Of a stretch of DNA of 64,000 nt, positions 7,700 to 17,560 are shown one piece after another. The DNA is from Anaeromyxobacter diazotrophicus (GTDB lineage: Bacteria > Myxococcota > Myxococcia > Myxococcales > Anaeromyxobacteraceae). The stretch lies in NCBI RefSeq assembly GCF_013340205.1, contig NZ_BJTG01000004.1, positions 62,001 to 126,000 on the forward strand. The letters are read 5' to 3'. Both the position numbers and the translations under genes were made by a program. The notes under the pieces are model-generated. The model saw only the letters and a list, made by a program, of their open reading frames with translations, was not told the DNA's origin and did no database searches. The first letter of the stretch is position 1. Each line of letters opens with the position of its first letter.

Positions 7700-10600
7700 T
7701 CAGGGCGCGGCCGGCGCGGCCTCGCCGCGCGGGAGCAGGCGCCCGTGCCGGTAGAGCTCGAGCGCGGCGGCGGTCGCGGCGGAGAGGGCGCCGTCGCCCG
7801 CGGCCGCGGCCAGCTCCGCGGCGCGCTGCTCCGCCGCGACCGCGTCGCGGAATTCGCCCGCGGAGGCGTAGGCGGCGGCGAGCGTCTCCAGCGCCGCCGG
7901 GTCGCGCCCCTCCGTCAGCTCCGCCGCCCGCCGGGCGAGACGGACCGCCTCGCGGACGTCCTCGGAGGTGGCGTGCGGCCGGATCGTGAGCAGGAGGGCG
8001 AGCCGCATCATGGGCTCCGGCCAGGCAGGCGCGAGGCGCAGCGCCTCGCGCACCTCCGGCACGGCCTCGTCGAGCTGGCCGCTCATCGCCAGCGCCAGCG
8101 CCAGCACCTCGTGCGCGTCGGCCAGCTCGGGGCCGACCTGCGCGGCCGCGCGCGCGTGACGGACGGCGCCCTCGGCGTCGCCCAGCTCGGCCAGCAGCCG
8201 CGCCAGCGCGCGGTGCGCGGCGCCGGAGTCGGGGTTGAGCTCCAGCGCGCGCCGGAGCTCGGAGCCCGCCTCGGCGGCCTGCCCCTGGGCCGCCAGCAGG
8301 CGGCCCAGGTTGAGGTGGGCCTCGACCAGCTCCGGCCAGGCGCGCAGGGACGCGCGGTAGAGCTGGGCGGCGGCGGCCTGCTCCCCCTGGACGTCGAGCC
8401 GGCGGCCCAGGTCGAAGATCGCGAGCGAGGCCCACTGCTGGAGCGCGCCCGCCGCCGAGGCGTTGGCCGCGGCCTGGCCGAGGAGGTCGGCGCCGCGCGC
8501 GTCGCCCCGCGAGGCGAGGTCGAGCCCGGCCACCAGCCGCGCCAGCGCCTCGGTGGCGCGCGGTGGCGCGGTGCCCGTCACCCGGACGGTGGTGAGCGGC
8601 CCGCGCCAGGTGGCGGCCAGGGCGGAGAGGTTCGCGCTCTCGCGCCGCGCGTCGGAGGTGGCGAGCTCGCTCGGATCGTAGAACTCGAGCACCGGCCGCT
8701 CGAGCGAGTTCACCCGGTCGTCGCCGGCGAGCCACGGCTGGAGCGCCGGCGCGTCGTCCACGAGCAGCCCGGCCACGTCGGCGACCGTCCGCCAGCCGTG
8801 GCGGCGGAGGTCCGCCGCGGCGGGCGCGTCGAGCTCGCGCTGGACGTGCACCGGGTCGAAGACGAGCGGCTCGGCCCGGCCGACCAGGAAGCACGAGTCC
8901 TGCGACAGCCAGAGGTAGGCGTAAGGGAAGCTGCCGAGGAACGTGCGCACGATGGTGCGCATGTCCCGCGACGGCACGTCGAGCGGGATCCACTGCATCA
9001 TGATCCCGTCCGGCGCGAGGTGCTCGCGCGCGCTGCGGTAGTACTCCTCGGAGTAGAAGAGCGCGTTCCCCGCGTGGCCGGAGCGGGACTTGCCGTCCGA
9101 GATGATGGCGTCGTAGCGGTCCGGCGCGCGGCGGAGGAAGTTCACCCCGTCGTCCGCGATGATCCGCGCCCCGGGCCGCTCCAGCACGTGCCCGTTGTAG
9201 TCGCCGAAGGTGCGGGCGCCCTCGATGACCGAGGGTGACAGCTCCACGCAGTCCACCCGCTCCACGCCCGGGTGGTGCGCCACCTCGCCGCTCAGGATGC
9301 CGCTGCCGAGGCCGATGGTGAGCACGAGCCGCGGCGTCGCGCCGGGGTGCAGGAGGAACGGGAAGTGGGCCAGCACCTGCTGCTTGCGGTCGACGCCCAC
9401 CTGGCTCTGGCCGATGCGGACGCCGTCCACGAACATCTGGAGCTGCCGCGCGTCGTCGGCGCGCTGGGTCACCTTGACGGTCGAGACGAGGCCCTCGTGG
9501 TAGTAGAGCACGCGGTCGCCCTCGTGCTCCTCGCTGGTGACGAAGGGGGCCGGCCGCCACAGGACCACCGCCAGCGCGCACGCCGGGAGCGCCGCCGCGA
9601 TGGCGCCGGTGCGGAGCAGGGTGACCCGGCGCCGCCGGTCGGCGGGCTCCGGCCAGAGCGCCCACAGCGCGGCCGCCAGGTTGAGCGCGGTCACCGAGGC
9701 CACCGCCCGCTGGATCCCGAGCGCGGGGAGGAGCACGAACCCGCCCACCGCCGCCCCGGCGATGTTGCCGAGCGTGTTCGCGCCGTAGAGCTGGCCGAGG
9801 CGACCGCCCAGGTCGCGGGTGGTGCGCGCCCACAGGCGCGCCGCGAGCGGGAAGGTGGTCCCGATGAGCGTGGTCGGGACGATCATGACGAGGAAGCTCA
9901 GCCCGAAGCGCCCGGCGAAGAGCTCCACCCAGCGGAGCTGGTGCCCGTCGAACCAGCGCTGTCCGGTGGCCACCAGGGCCCGCATGGCCGGGACCGTGGC
10001 GAGGGTCGAGAGGGCGATGGCGACCTGCACCCAGCCGAAGGTGCGGCGCGGCGCCTGGAGCCGGTCGACGACACCGCGGCAGACGAGGCTGCCGAGCGCG
10101 ATGCCGACCAGGAAGGCCGCCAGCATGGTGACGAAGGCGTAGGTGGAGGTGCCGAAGACCAGCACGAGGAGCCGCGTCCAGAGCACCTCGAGCGTCAGCG
10201 AGGCGAAGCCGGAGAGCGCCATCGCGACGAGCAGCAGGCGGGCGCCGCGGCCTGCCGGGGCGGCGCCGCCTGGCGACGGCGCGGGCTCGGGCTCGGCCGG
10301 CGCCGCCGCCACCGGCAGGGGCGCGGCGAGGCTCCCGAGCAGGAGCGCGGCGAGGCCGACGGCCGCGTTCGCCGCCACCGCCGCGAGCAGGGTGGGGTGG
10401 ACCCCCAGCGTGCCGATGAGGACGAAGCCGGCGAGGAGCGTGCCGGCAACGGCGCCCGCGGTATTGAGGCCGTAGAGGAGGCTGAGCCGCGCGCCGAGCG
10501 CGCCGACCCGCTCCACGCAGGCGCGGGTCATGGCCGGGAGCGTCGCGCCCATGAGGGCCGTCGGCGGGAGCACGACAGCCGAGGCGAGCCCCACACGCAC

Positions 10601-10951
10601 GAGCAGCAGCGCCGGCGAGGCGGGCGCGAGGTGGTTGGCCGCCCAGACGTGCGCGGGCTCGAAGGTCCGGAGCAGGAACGCGCCGCCCAGCGCCGTCGCC
10701 GCCGCCCCGAGCTCGAGCCAGCCGTAGAGCCGCAGCGGGCGCGGCGTACGGTCGGCGAACCGCCCGAGCCACCACGCCCCCAGCGCGAGGCCGCCCAGGT
10801 AGGTGGCGAGCACCGCGGTGACCGCGTAGGCGGTGACCCCGAACACCTCGTTGAAGAGGCGCGACCAGACGACCTGGTAGACGAGGCCGACCGCCCCGGA
10901 GACGAAGAACATCGTCGCGGCTGCGAGCGCGTAGGCGCGAGACCGTGGCAT
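7700..10951 (-). CDS. Fused membrane transporter-like / spermidine-synthase-like / TPR protein
   Basis: A 1083-residue three-part protein. Residues 1 to about 430 form a run of hydrophobic helices with the start AAATMFFVSGAVGLVYQVVW, typical of the membrane part of fused spermidine synthases. About residues 500-720 form a spermidine/spermine-synthase-like Rossmann domain: VLTIGLGSGILSG, a CVELSPSVI acidic segment, and DAIISDGKS in place of the usual catalytic loop. The last 300 residues are tetratricopeptide repeats (AHLNLGRLLAAQGQ and similar). The key polyamine-site residues look altered, so a true aminopropyltransferase is doubtful; proteins of this architecture are usually annotated only as fused MFS/spermidine synthase. 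It lies 92 bp downstream of fdhE on the same strand, so could share its transcript. Confidence 0.8.
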   Translation of the reverse strand: MPRSRAYALAAATMFFVSGAVGLVYQVVWSRLFNEVFGVTAYAVTAVLATYLGGLALGAWWLGRFADRTPRPLRLYGWLELGAAATALGGAFLLRTFEPAHVWAANHLAPASPALLLVRVGLASAVVLPPTALMGATLPAMTRACVERVGALGARLSLLYGLNTAGAVAGTLLAGFVLIGTLGVHPTLLAAVAANAAVGLAALLLGSLAAPLPVAAAPAEPEPAPSPGGAAPAGRGARLLLVAMALSGFASLTLEVLWTRLLVLVFGTSTYAFVTMLAAFLVGIALGSLVCRGVVDRLQAPRRTFGWVQVAIALSTLATVPAMRALVATGQRWFDGHQLRWVELFAGRFGLSFLVMIVPTTLIGTTFPLAARLWARTTRDLGGRLGQLYGANTLGNIAGAAVGGFVLLPALGIQRAVASVTALNLAAALWALWPEPADRRRRVTLLRTGAIAAALPACALAVVLWRPAPFVTSEEHEGDRVLYYHEGLVSTVKVTQRADDARQLQMFVDGVRIGQSQVGVDRKQQVLAHFPFLLHPGATPRLVLTIGLGSGILSGEVAHHPGVERVDCVELSPSVIEGARTFGDYNGHVLERPGARIIADDGVNFLRRAPDRYDAIISDGKSRSGHAGNALFYSEEYYRSAREHLAPDGIMMQWIPLDVPSRDMRTIVRTFLGSFPYAYLWLSQDSCFLVGRAEPLVFDPVHVQRELDAPAAADLRRHGWRTVADVAGLLVDDAPALQPWLAGDDRVNSLERPVLEFYDPSELATSDARRESANLSALAATWRGPLTTVRVTGTAPPRATEALARLVAGLDLASRGDARGADLLGQAAANASAAGALQQWASLAIFDLGRRLDVQGEQAAAAQLYRASLRAWPELVEAHLNLGRLLAAQGQAAEAGSELRRALELNPDSGAAHRALARLLAELGDAEGAVRHARAAAQVGPELADAHEVLALALAMSGQLDEAVPEVREALRLAPAWPEPMMRLALLLTIRPHATSEDVREAVRLARRAAELTEGRDPAALETLAAAYASAGEFRDAVAAEQRAAELAAAAGDGALSAATAAALELYRHGRLLPRGEAAPAAP

Positions 10952-11043
10952 GGCGGCGCACTCTACCGTGGCCGGCGGGCGCACCCCAAGTGGGCAGACG
11001 GCCTGGCGGGCGGTCGCCGCGCCGGCGGACGCAGCGTGCAGCG

Positions 11044-11964
11044 TCAGCGCCGGTCGGGCAGCCGCTCCTCCCCCGCCATGAGGAACAGGTTCACCCCGTG
11101 CCGCGCCCAGCCCTCCTCGGCCATGAGGAGGTCGAGGGCGAGCGTCGCGACGTCGTCGGCGAAGGGCTCGAGCGCCGGCGCCTGCTCGACGTAGAAGAGC
11201 TTCGTGTACGCCTTGCAGGCGGCGCAGGCCTCCGCCTTCACGTAGGCGGCGGGGAGCTTCGCCGCGGCCGCCTGCTCGGCGCCGAGCTGGTAGTAGGTGA
11301 GCCCCTTCCCCTCGTGGCAGGCCGTGCACTGGACGCGGGTGTGGTGCCACTGCGCGCCGCAGAGGCTGCAGACGAGGTAGCGGAGCTTGTCGTCGCCGAG
11401 CACGATCCCGACCACGGGCAGGGAGCCGCAGGCGGGGCAGCCGTCCCGCGTACGCGGCGCGGCGTCCGGGGTGAGCTGGGCGGCGAGCCCGGTGAAGTGG
11501 ACCTGGAGCGCCGCCGCCACGAAGGCGCCGGCGGCGAGGTCCGCCCCGGCCACCGCGTTCGCGAGCACGCGGTCGGCGAGCGCCTCCAGCTCCGGGGGCG
11601 GCAGCTCGGCGAGCAGCGCGAGCGCGGCCCGGCTCTCCCCCGGCACCTCGGCGGCGGAGAGCGCGTCGAGGACGACCTTCAGGGCCGCCAGCCACTCCGG
11701 CCCGCGCCGCAGGTTCGTCGCGTCGAGCGGGCGCTCCGGGGCGAGCGCGCGGGGCAGGGCGGGCGTGAGCGTGGCGGCCGCGACGCGCTGGGCCTCGGCC
11801 ACCCGACCCAGGAGCTCGAGGTACTCCGAGAGCGTGTGCCCGGGCGCGAGCGCGGCGAAGCGCTCGGCCCGGCGCCGGAAGAGCGCCTGCGCGTCGGGGA
11901 GGCGCAGGTGCGGGATGTCCGTGAGGCCGCCCGGGCCGGAGGGCGACTGCGGGTCGGCCGTCAC
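11044..11964 (-). CDS. fdhE: Formate dehydrogenase accessory protein FdhE
   Basis: A 306-residue cytoplasmic protein required for maturation of respiratory formate dehydrogenases. The C-terminal half carries the four Cys-pair rubredoxin-like metal site of FdhE: CPACGS, CSLCGA, CTACHE and CAACKAY, followed by the DLLMAEEGW segment. A GTG start at 11964 overlaps the stop of the upstream cytochrome b gene in a GTGA arrangement, so the two are translationally coupled. Being last of the fdnG-fdnH-fdnI-fdhE order matches known operons. The CTACH segment is not a haem site, because the protein has no export signal and sits inside the zinc-ribbon-like pattern. N-terminal residues are variable. Confidence 0.93.
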   Translation of the reverse strand: MTADPQSPSGPGGLTDIPHLRLPDAQALFRRRAERFAALAPGHTLSEYLELLGRVAEAQRVAAATLTPALPRALAPERPLDATNLRRGPEWLAALKVVLDALSAAEVPGESRAALALLAELPPPELEALADRVLANAVAGADLAAGAFVAAALQVHFTGLAAQLTPDAAPRTRDGCPACGSLPVVGIVLGDDKLRYLVCSLCGAQWHHTRVQCTACHEGKGLTYYQLGAEQAAAAKLPAAYVKAEACAACKAYTKLFYVEQAPALEPFADDVATLALDLLMAEEGWARHGVNLFLMAGEERLPDRR

Positions 11965-12638
11965 GGCTCCTTGCCCGTCATCTGCCGGTACCAGCCGGGG
12001 TAGTGCAGGCGCGCCCAGCCGCGCGTGACGGTGCCGCGCGTCATCGCCCGGAACGACCCCTTGGTCCAGAAGCCCGCGTAGACGTGGATGCCGATGCCCA
12101 CGAACATGATGAAGGCGCTGATCGCGTGCAGCACCGCCGCCGCCTTGCGCGTGGTGGCGGAGAACGCCGGCGCGAAGTAGGGCTGCCAGATGAGGACGCC
12201 GGTCGTCACCAGCACGGCGATGACGGCGACCATCGACCAGTACATGAGCTTCTGGCCGCCGTTGTACTTGCCGGTGTCCGGCGGGTTCTCGTACCGCTTG
12301 TTCATGTAGTCGAACGCGTGGCGGGTCCACCGCCAGTCCGTCGGCGTCATCAGGTTGTCGCGCCAGAGCTGCGCCGCGTACGGGTAGAAGAGCAGGGCGA
12401 GCGTCACGCCGAGGAACGGGTGCAGGATCCGCAGGAGCGGGCCGCCGCCGAAGAGCGCCGCCGTCCAGAAGAAGAAGGGGTGGAAGAGCGCCAGGCCCGA
12501 CAGGAAGAGGAAGATGTACGCGATGGCGACGCCCCAGTGGACGAGCCGCTCCCACTCCGGGTAGCGGCGGAGGAGCGGCTGCTCCTCGCCGTGACCGACA
12601 GCCGCTGGGGTCCGGAGGTCCTTCTCGGTGGTGGCCAT
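11961..12638 (-). CDS. fdnI: Formate dehydrogenase cytochrome b subunit (gamma)
   Basis: A 225-residue di-haem cytochrome b of the formate dehydrogenase-N/O type, which passes electrons from the FeS subunit to the quinone pool in the inner membrane. Four hydrophobic helices are visible, with His residues placed as haem b ligands: EWERLVHWGVA in the first helix, LRILHPFLG in the second, and VLHAISAF plus IGIHVYAGF in the last two. The N-terminus is cytoplasmic and the length matches the family (about 210-220). It sits directly after fdnH with a gap of one base and overlaps fdhE by four bases, so it belongs to one transcription unit. Confidence 0.93.
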   Translation of the reverse strand: MATTEKDLRTPAAVGHGEEQPLLRRYPEWERLVHWGVAIAYIFLFLSGLALFHPFFFWTAALFGGGPLLRILHPFLGVTLALLFYPYAAQLWRDNLMTPTDWRWTRHAFDYMNKRYENPPDTGKYNGGQKLMYWSMVAVIAVLVTTGVLIWQPYFAPAFSATTRKAAAVLHAISAFIMFVGIGIHVYAGFWTKGSFRAMTRGTVTRGWARLHYPGWYRQMTGKEP

Positions 12639-12639
12639 C

Positions 12640-13533
12640 TCAGGCCTCCTTCCGCGGCGGGCTCGGCGGCGCCGGAGGGTCGTCCTTCGGCTCCTCCAGC
12701 GGACCCACCTTCATGTAGTGGAAGACGCCCGCCACCACGACCGCGAACATGGTGAAGACGCCGAGCGAGCGCGACACCCAGCTCCGCCACACCGAGAGCA
12801 GCGGGCCGAGGTGCGGGTCCTTGGGCAGGCCGTACTTCTCGGGCTGGTCGCCGTGCGGCAGCACGAACACCACGTGCGTCCCGCCCACGCCCTGCGGGTC
12901 GTAGACGGCGGCCTTCGTGAACCCGCGCTCGCGCAGGTCGTCGAGGCGGTGCTCCGCCTGAGCGAGCATGTCCTCCTTCGACCCGAAGGAGAGCGCCTGC
13001 GTCGGGCAGGTCTTGATGCACGCCGGCTCGAGCCCCACCGAGACGCGGTCGGAGCAGAGCGTGCACTTGTAGGCCTTGTTGTCGTGCTTCGAGAGCCGCG
13101 GGATGTTGAACGGGCAGCCGGAGATGCAGTACCCGCAGCCGATGCAGTTCTCCTGGTGGAAGTCGACGAGGCCGTTCGTGAACTGCACGATGGCGCCCGG
13201 CGCCGGGCACGCCTTGAGACAGCCCGGCTCGGTGCAGTGGAGGCACCCGTCCTTCAGGATGAGCCACTGCAGCGAGCCCTCGATGTTCTCCTCGTAGAAC
13301 CGCATCAAGGTCCACGACTGGTCGGAGAGGTCCTTGGGGTTCGTGTAGAACCCCTCGTTCACCCCCACCTCGTCGCGGAGGTCGTTCCACTCCATGCAGG
13401 CCGACTGGCAGGCCTTGCAGCCGATGCAGCGGGACACGTCGATGAGCTTCGCGACCTCGAGGGTCTTGCGTGCCTGCGGCGAGGCGGTCGAGGTGGCGGA
13501 GCGGCGCTGGACGTCGAGCGACTGGAGAGCCAT
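12640..13533 (-). CDS. fdnH: Formate dehydrogenase iron-sulfur subunit (beta)
   Basis: A 297-residue ferredoxin-like electron-transfer subunit. Four [4Fe-4S] cysteine clusters are visible in order: CIGCKACQSAC, CLHCTEPGCLKAC, CIGCGYCISGCPF and CTLCSDR...CIKTC. A single transmembrane helix near residue 250 (FTMFAVVVAGVFHYM) anchors it, as in FdnH. It would carry electrons from the selenocysteine/molybdopterin subunit on the periplasmic side to the cytochrome b. The start ATG at 13533 lies 12 bases after the fdnG stop. The short Pro-rich C-terminal tail is variable in this family. Confidence 0.95.
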   Translation of the reverse strand: MALQSLDVQRRSATSTASPQARKTLEVAKLIDVSRCIGCKACQSACMEWNDLRDEVGVNEGFYTNPKDLSDQSWTLMRFYEENIEGSLQWLILKDGCLHCTEPGCLKACPAPGAIVQFTNGLVDFHQENCIGCGYCISGCPFNIPRLSKHDNKAYKCTLCSDRVSVGLEPACIKTCPTQALSFGSKEDMLAQAEHRLDDLRERGFTKAAVYDPQGVGGTHVVFVLPHGDQPEKYGLPKDPHLGPLLSVWRSWVSRSLGVFTMFAVVVAGVFHYMKVGPLEEPKDDPPAPPSPPRKEA

Positions 13534-13545
13534 GGCGTCGTCCCC

Positions 13546-16500
13546 CTAGGCCTTCCGGACGTCGACCAGGAACGCCTTGAACTCCGGCGTCTGGATGTTG
13601 GCGTCGCCCACGAACGGCGTGAGCGTGTTGACGAGGTAGCCCGGCTTCGTGAGCCCCTCGAAGCCCCAGTGCAAGGGGAGCCCGACCGTGTGGACCGGCT
13701 TCCCCTCGATGCTGAGCGGCTGGATGCGCTTCGTCACCACCGCCTTCGCGGTCAGCTCGCCGCGCTTCGAGCGCACCACCACCCGGTCGCCGTTGGCGAT
13801 GCCGCGCTCGCGCGCCAGCGCCTCCCCCAGCTCCACGAACTGCTCCGGCTGCAGCACCGCGCCGATGCGGGTGTGCTTGGTCCAGAAGTGGAAGTGCTCG
13901 GTGAGCCGGTAGGTGGTCCCGACGAACGGGAAGTCCTTGGCGGTGCCCATCCGCTCTCGATCGCCCTTGAAGAGGCGCGCGGCCGGGTTGGAGAGGCTCT
14001 TGCCGAAGGGGTTCTTGTCGAGCGGGGTCTCGAACGGCTCGTAGTGCTCGGGGAAGGGGCCCTCCGCCATCTTGTCGAGCGCGAAGAGCCGCCCCACGCC
14101 CTCGGGGTTCATGATGAAGGGCGAGAGGCCCTCGTCCGGCGCGGCGTCGGGCCGGTAGTCGGGCACGTCGACGCCGGTCCACTTCTTCCCGTTCCAGGAG
14201 ATGAGCTTCCGCTCCGGATCCCACGGCTTCCCGGACGGATCGCAGGAGGCGCGGTTGTAGAGGACGCGCCGGTTGGCCGGCCAGGACCAGGCCCAGCTCT
14301 GCGTCTGGCCCAGGCCGCTCGGGTCGGCCGGGTCGCGCCGCGCCATCTGGTTGCCCTTCTCGGTCCAGGAGCCGCAGAAGATCCAGCAGCCGGAGGCGGT
14401 GGTGCCGTCGTCCTTGAGCAGGCCGAACCCGGGGAGCAGCTCGCCCTCGCGCGCCAGGAACTGGCCCGGGTTCTTCGGATCGGGCTGGTCGGCGAGCGCG
14501 TAGCCGTTGAACTCCTTCGCCAGCTCCTCCGGCGACGGCGCCCGCGGCTGGCGGTAGGGCCAGGTCAGCTTCAGGATGGGATCCGGGAAGGCGCCGCCCT
14601 CCTTCTGGTAGAGCGCGCGCAGCTTCAGGAACAGCTCGCCCACGATCTCGGTGTCGTGCTTCGCCTCGCCCGGCGGCTCCGCCGCCTGCCAGTGCCACTG
14701 CAGCCAGCGGCCGCTGTTGACGAGCGAGCCCTCCTCCTCGGCGAAGCAGGTGGAGGGAAGCCGGAACACCTCGGTCTGGATCTTCCGCGGGTCGACGGCG
14801 TTGAGCGGGCCGTGATCCTTCCAGAAGGTGCTGGTCTCGGTGACGAGCGGATCGATGACCACCAGGTACTTGAGCTTCGAGAGCGCCTCGACGTTCTTGT
14901 TCTTGTCCGGCACCGAGGCGAGCGGGTTGAAGCCCTGGCAGAAGTAGCCCTCGAGCTTGCCCTGGTGCATGAGGTCGAAGGCGGTCAGGACGTCGTACGG
15001 CTTGTCGAGCTTGGGCAGGTAGTCGTACGCCCAGTCGTTCTCCTTCGTCGCCGCCGCGCCCCACCACGACTTCATGAGCGAGACGTGGAACTTGGGGTAG
15101 TTCTGCCAGTACGACATCTGGCCGGGGCGAAGCGGCTTCTGGATCCGCTTCTCCATGTACCCCTGGTACTTGTCCTCGGTGTCGCTCGGCAGGGTGAGGT
15201 AGCCGGGCAGCGACTGCGACAGGATGCCGATGTCGGTGAGGCCCTGGATGTTGGAGTGGCCGCGCAGCGCGTTCACGCCGCCGCCGATCATCCCCATGTT
15301 GCCGAGGAGCAGCTGCACGCAGGCGATGGCGCGGATGTTCTGAGAGCCCACCGAGTGCTGCGTCCAGCCGAGCGCGTAGAGGCTCGTCATGGTGCGGTTC
15401 GGCGCCGCGGTGCTGGCGATGACGTCGCAGATCTGCGCGAACTTCGCCTTCGGTACGCCGGTCACCCGCTCCACCAGCTCCGGGGTGTAGCGGGCGTAGT
15501 GCTTCTTCATGAGCTGGTAGACCGAGCGCGGGTGCTCGAGCGTCGGGTCGACCTTGGCGAACCCCTTCTCGTCGAGCTCGTACGACCAGCTCGACTTGTC
15601 GTACTTGCGCTTCTCGGCGTCGTAGCCGGAGAAGAGCCCGTCGTCGAAGCCGTAGTCGCCGCGGACGAGGAAAGGCGCGTTGGTGTAGCTCTTCACGTAC
15701 TCGCGCTGGATCTTGCCGGTCGAGAGCAGGTGGTTCACGAGCCCGCCCAGGAAGGCGATGTCGGTCCCGGGGCGGAGCTGCGCGAAGTGGTCGGCGACCG
15801 CGGCGGTGCGGGTGAAGCGTGGGTCGACGACGATGAGCCGCGCCCCCTTCTTCACCTTGGCCTCGATCACCCACTTGAAGCCGCAGGGGTGGGCCTCGGC
15901 GGGGTTGCCGCCCATCACCAGCACGACATCTGCGTTCTTGATGTCGGCCCAGTGGTTCGTCATCGCGCCACGGCCGAACGTGGGGGCCAGACCGGCCACC
16001 GTGGGGCCGTGTCAGACCCTGGCTTGGTTGTCGATGGCGGTCATGCCGAGCGACCGCAGGATCTTGTGGGTGAGGTAGCCGGACTCGTTGGAGGAGGCGC
16101 TGGCGGCCAGGAAGCCGACGGTGGTCCACCGGTTGACGGTGACGCCCTTCTCGTTCCGGGCGACGAAGTTCCGGTCGCGGTCGTCCTTCATGAGGCGCGC
16201 GATGCGGTCGAGCGCCCACTCCCAGGTGACCTTCTTCCACTCGGTCTCGCCGGGCCCGCGGTACTCGGGGTGCTTGAGCCGGTTCGGGCTGTGCACGAAG
16301 TCGAGCAGGGCGGCGCCCTTGGGGCAGAGGGTGCCCCGGTTCACCGGATGGTCCGGGTCCCCCTCGACGTGGACGATCTCGCTGCGGGCGTTCTTCGAGC
16401 GGTCGCCGAGCGTGTAGAGGATGACGCCGCAGCCCACCGAGCAGTAGGGGCAGGTGTTCCGCGTCTCCGAGGTGTGGGTCAGCTTGAACTGCCGCACCTC

Positions 16501-16599
16501 GGCCAGCGCCCGGGCGGGCGAGAAGCCGAGCGCCGTGAGGCTGGTCGCACCCACGCCGCCCGCGGCGTACTTCACGAACTGTCTACGCGTGATCTGCAT
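13546..16599 (-). CDS. fdnG: Selenocysteine-containing formate dehydrogenase catalytic subunit (alpha)
   Basis: A 1017-residue molybdopterin oxidoreductase that oxidises formate to CO2 in the periplasm. A UGA at 16012-16014 interrupts the frame at codon 196, exactly where Escherichia coli FdnG has Sec196; the residues around it (DNQARV, Sec, HGPTVAGLAPTFGRGAM) match that active site. The protein continues in frame to a stop at 13546 and the total length matches FdnG (1015). The N-terminus has a twin-arginine signal (ITRRQFVKY, Arg5-Arg6) and the [4Fe-4S] cysteines C50, C53, C57 and C92. Read conventionally it would be split into two open frames; this is recoding, not a pseudogene. Sec insertion needs selABCD, which are not in this window. 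Confidence 0.95.
15973..16014 (-). other. UGA selenocysteine codon and bacterial SECIS hairpin
   Basis: The UGA codon is at 16014-16012 on the minus strand. Immediately 3' of it lies a stem-loop whose core is GGCC, loop GGTCT, GGCC (15997-15985), about 14 bases after the UGA. A GGUCU apical loop closed by a GC stem is the hallmark recognised by SelB in the E. coli fdhF and fdnG SECIS elements. The first bases after the UGA (CACGGCCC) also match those genes. The element is inside the coding region, as expected for bacteria. Confidence 0.85.
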
Positions 16600-16661
16600 T
16601 CGAGCCGTCCTCCGAGAGGGAAAAACGCTACCACCGCCTGGTGAAGTCGATGTTTAGAGAT

Positions 16662-16681
16662 CGTGACTCTTTTGGGTCACG
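16662..16681. promoter_or_regulatory. Inverted repeat between fdn and liv operons
   Basis: CGTGAC and GTCACG form a 6-bp inverted repeat with an 8-base spacer, within the 193-bp region between the divergent fdnG (start 16599) and livG (start 16793) genes. It lies about 63 bp upstream of fdnG. A second small palindrome, CTGAGGCCCCCTCAG, lies near 16724-16738. Such symmetry suits an operator for a dimeric regulator, but no regulator is identified and it does not match the Fnr consensus. Confidence 0.35.
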
Positions 16682-16792
16682 ACGCACCGCGGCGCCCGTC
16701 GCCCAACGTGAAGCAAGCCCCGACTGAGGCCCCCTCAGGGGCACTCAGGTCGGTTAAGAAGGAGGCCCTGCGCGCTGGCGCGCACTTCACTC

Positions 16793-17560
16793 ATGGTCGA
16801 CGACACCCTGCTCGAGACGCGCCACCTCACGAAGGAGTTCGCCGGCTTCGTGGCGGTGAACGACGTGTCCCTGCGCGTCCGGCGCGGGACCATCCACGCG
16901 CTCATCGGGCCGAACGGCGCCGGGAAGACCACCGTCTTCAACCTCCTCACGCGCTTCCTGCCCGCGACCCACGGGCAGATCCTCTACCGCGGCGAGGACA
17001 TCACCCACGCCCGCCCGGCGGAGGTGGCGCGGCGCGGCCTGGTCCGCTCCTTCCAGATCTCGGCCGTCTTCCCCAACCTGACGGTGCTGGAGAACGTGCG
17101 GGTGGCGCTGCAGCGGAAGCTCGGCACCTCCTTCCACTTCTGGCAGAGCGAGCGCTCGCTGGACGCGCTCGACGAGCGCGCCACCGAGCTCCTCGCGCAG
17201 GTGGACCTGGCCTCGCACCGCGAGCTCCTGGCGGTGGAGCTGCCCTACGGCCGCAAGCGCGCGCTCGAGCTCGCCACCACGCTCGCGCTGGAGCCGGAGC
17301 TGCTCCTGCTCGACGAGCCGACGCAGGGGATGGGGCACGAGGACGTGGGGCGCGTCACCGCCCTCATCCAGCGGGTGGCGCGCGACCGGACCGTCCTCAT
17401 GGTCGAGCACAACCTCTCGGTGGTGGCGGACCTGTCCCACGTCATCACGGTGCTGGCGCGCGGGAGCGTCCTCGCCGAGGGGCCCTACGCCGACATCTCC
17501 CGCGACCGGCAGGTGCTCGAGGCCTACATCGGCTCGGCCGAGCCGGAGGCGGCGGTCTGA
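16793..17560 (+). CDS. livG: ABC transporter ATPase, LivG type
   Basis: A 255-residue nucleotide-binding subunit of a branched-chain amino-acid-type (HAAT) importer. Walker A is GPNGAGKTT, the signature is LPYGRKRALELA (the variant usual in LivG rather than LSGGQ), Walker B is LLLLDEPTQG, and the H-loop is VEHN. It would drive uptake with LivF, LivH, LivM and LivK. The ATG at 16793 is 27 bases after a strong AAGGAGG; an in-frame CTG at 16775 is better spaced from that site, so the true N-terminus may be six residues longer. The gene overlaps livF by one base (TGATG). Confidence 0.93.
   Translation: MVDDTLLETRHLTKEFAGFVAVNDVSLRVRRGTIHALIGPNGAGKTTVFNLLTRFLPATHGQILYRGEDITHARPAEVARRGLVRSFQISAVFPNLTVLENVRVALQRKLGTSFHFWQSERSLDALDERATELLAQVDLASHRELLAVELPYGRKRALELATTLALEPELLLLDEPTQGMGHEDVGRVTALIQRVARDRTVLMVEHNLSVVADLSHVITVLARGSVLAEGPYADISRDRQVLEAYIGSAEPEAAV

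Noticed and set aside
11290-11330. CTACH in FdhE as haem site
   Set aside because: Protein is cytoplasmic and the Cys pair belongs to the four-pair metal-binding pattern of FdhE.
16012-16014. fdnG as a pseudogene split by a stop codon
   Set aside because: The stop is UGA at the known Sec position with a SECIS hairpin, and both parts show full conservation.
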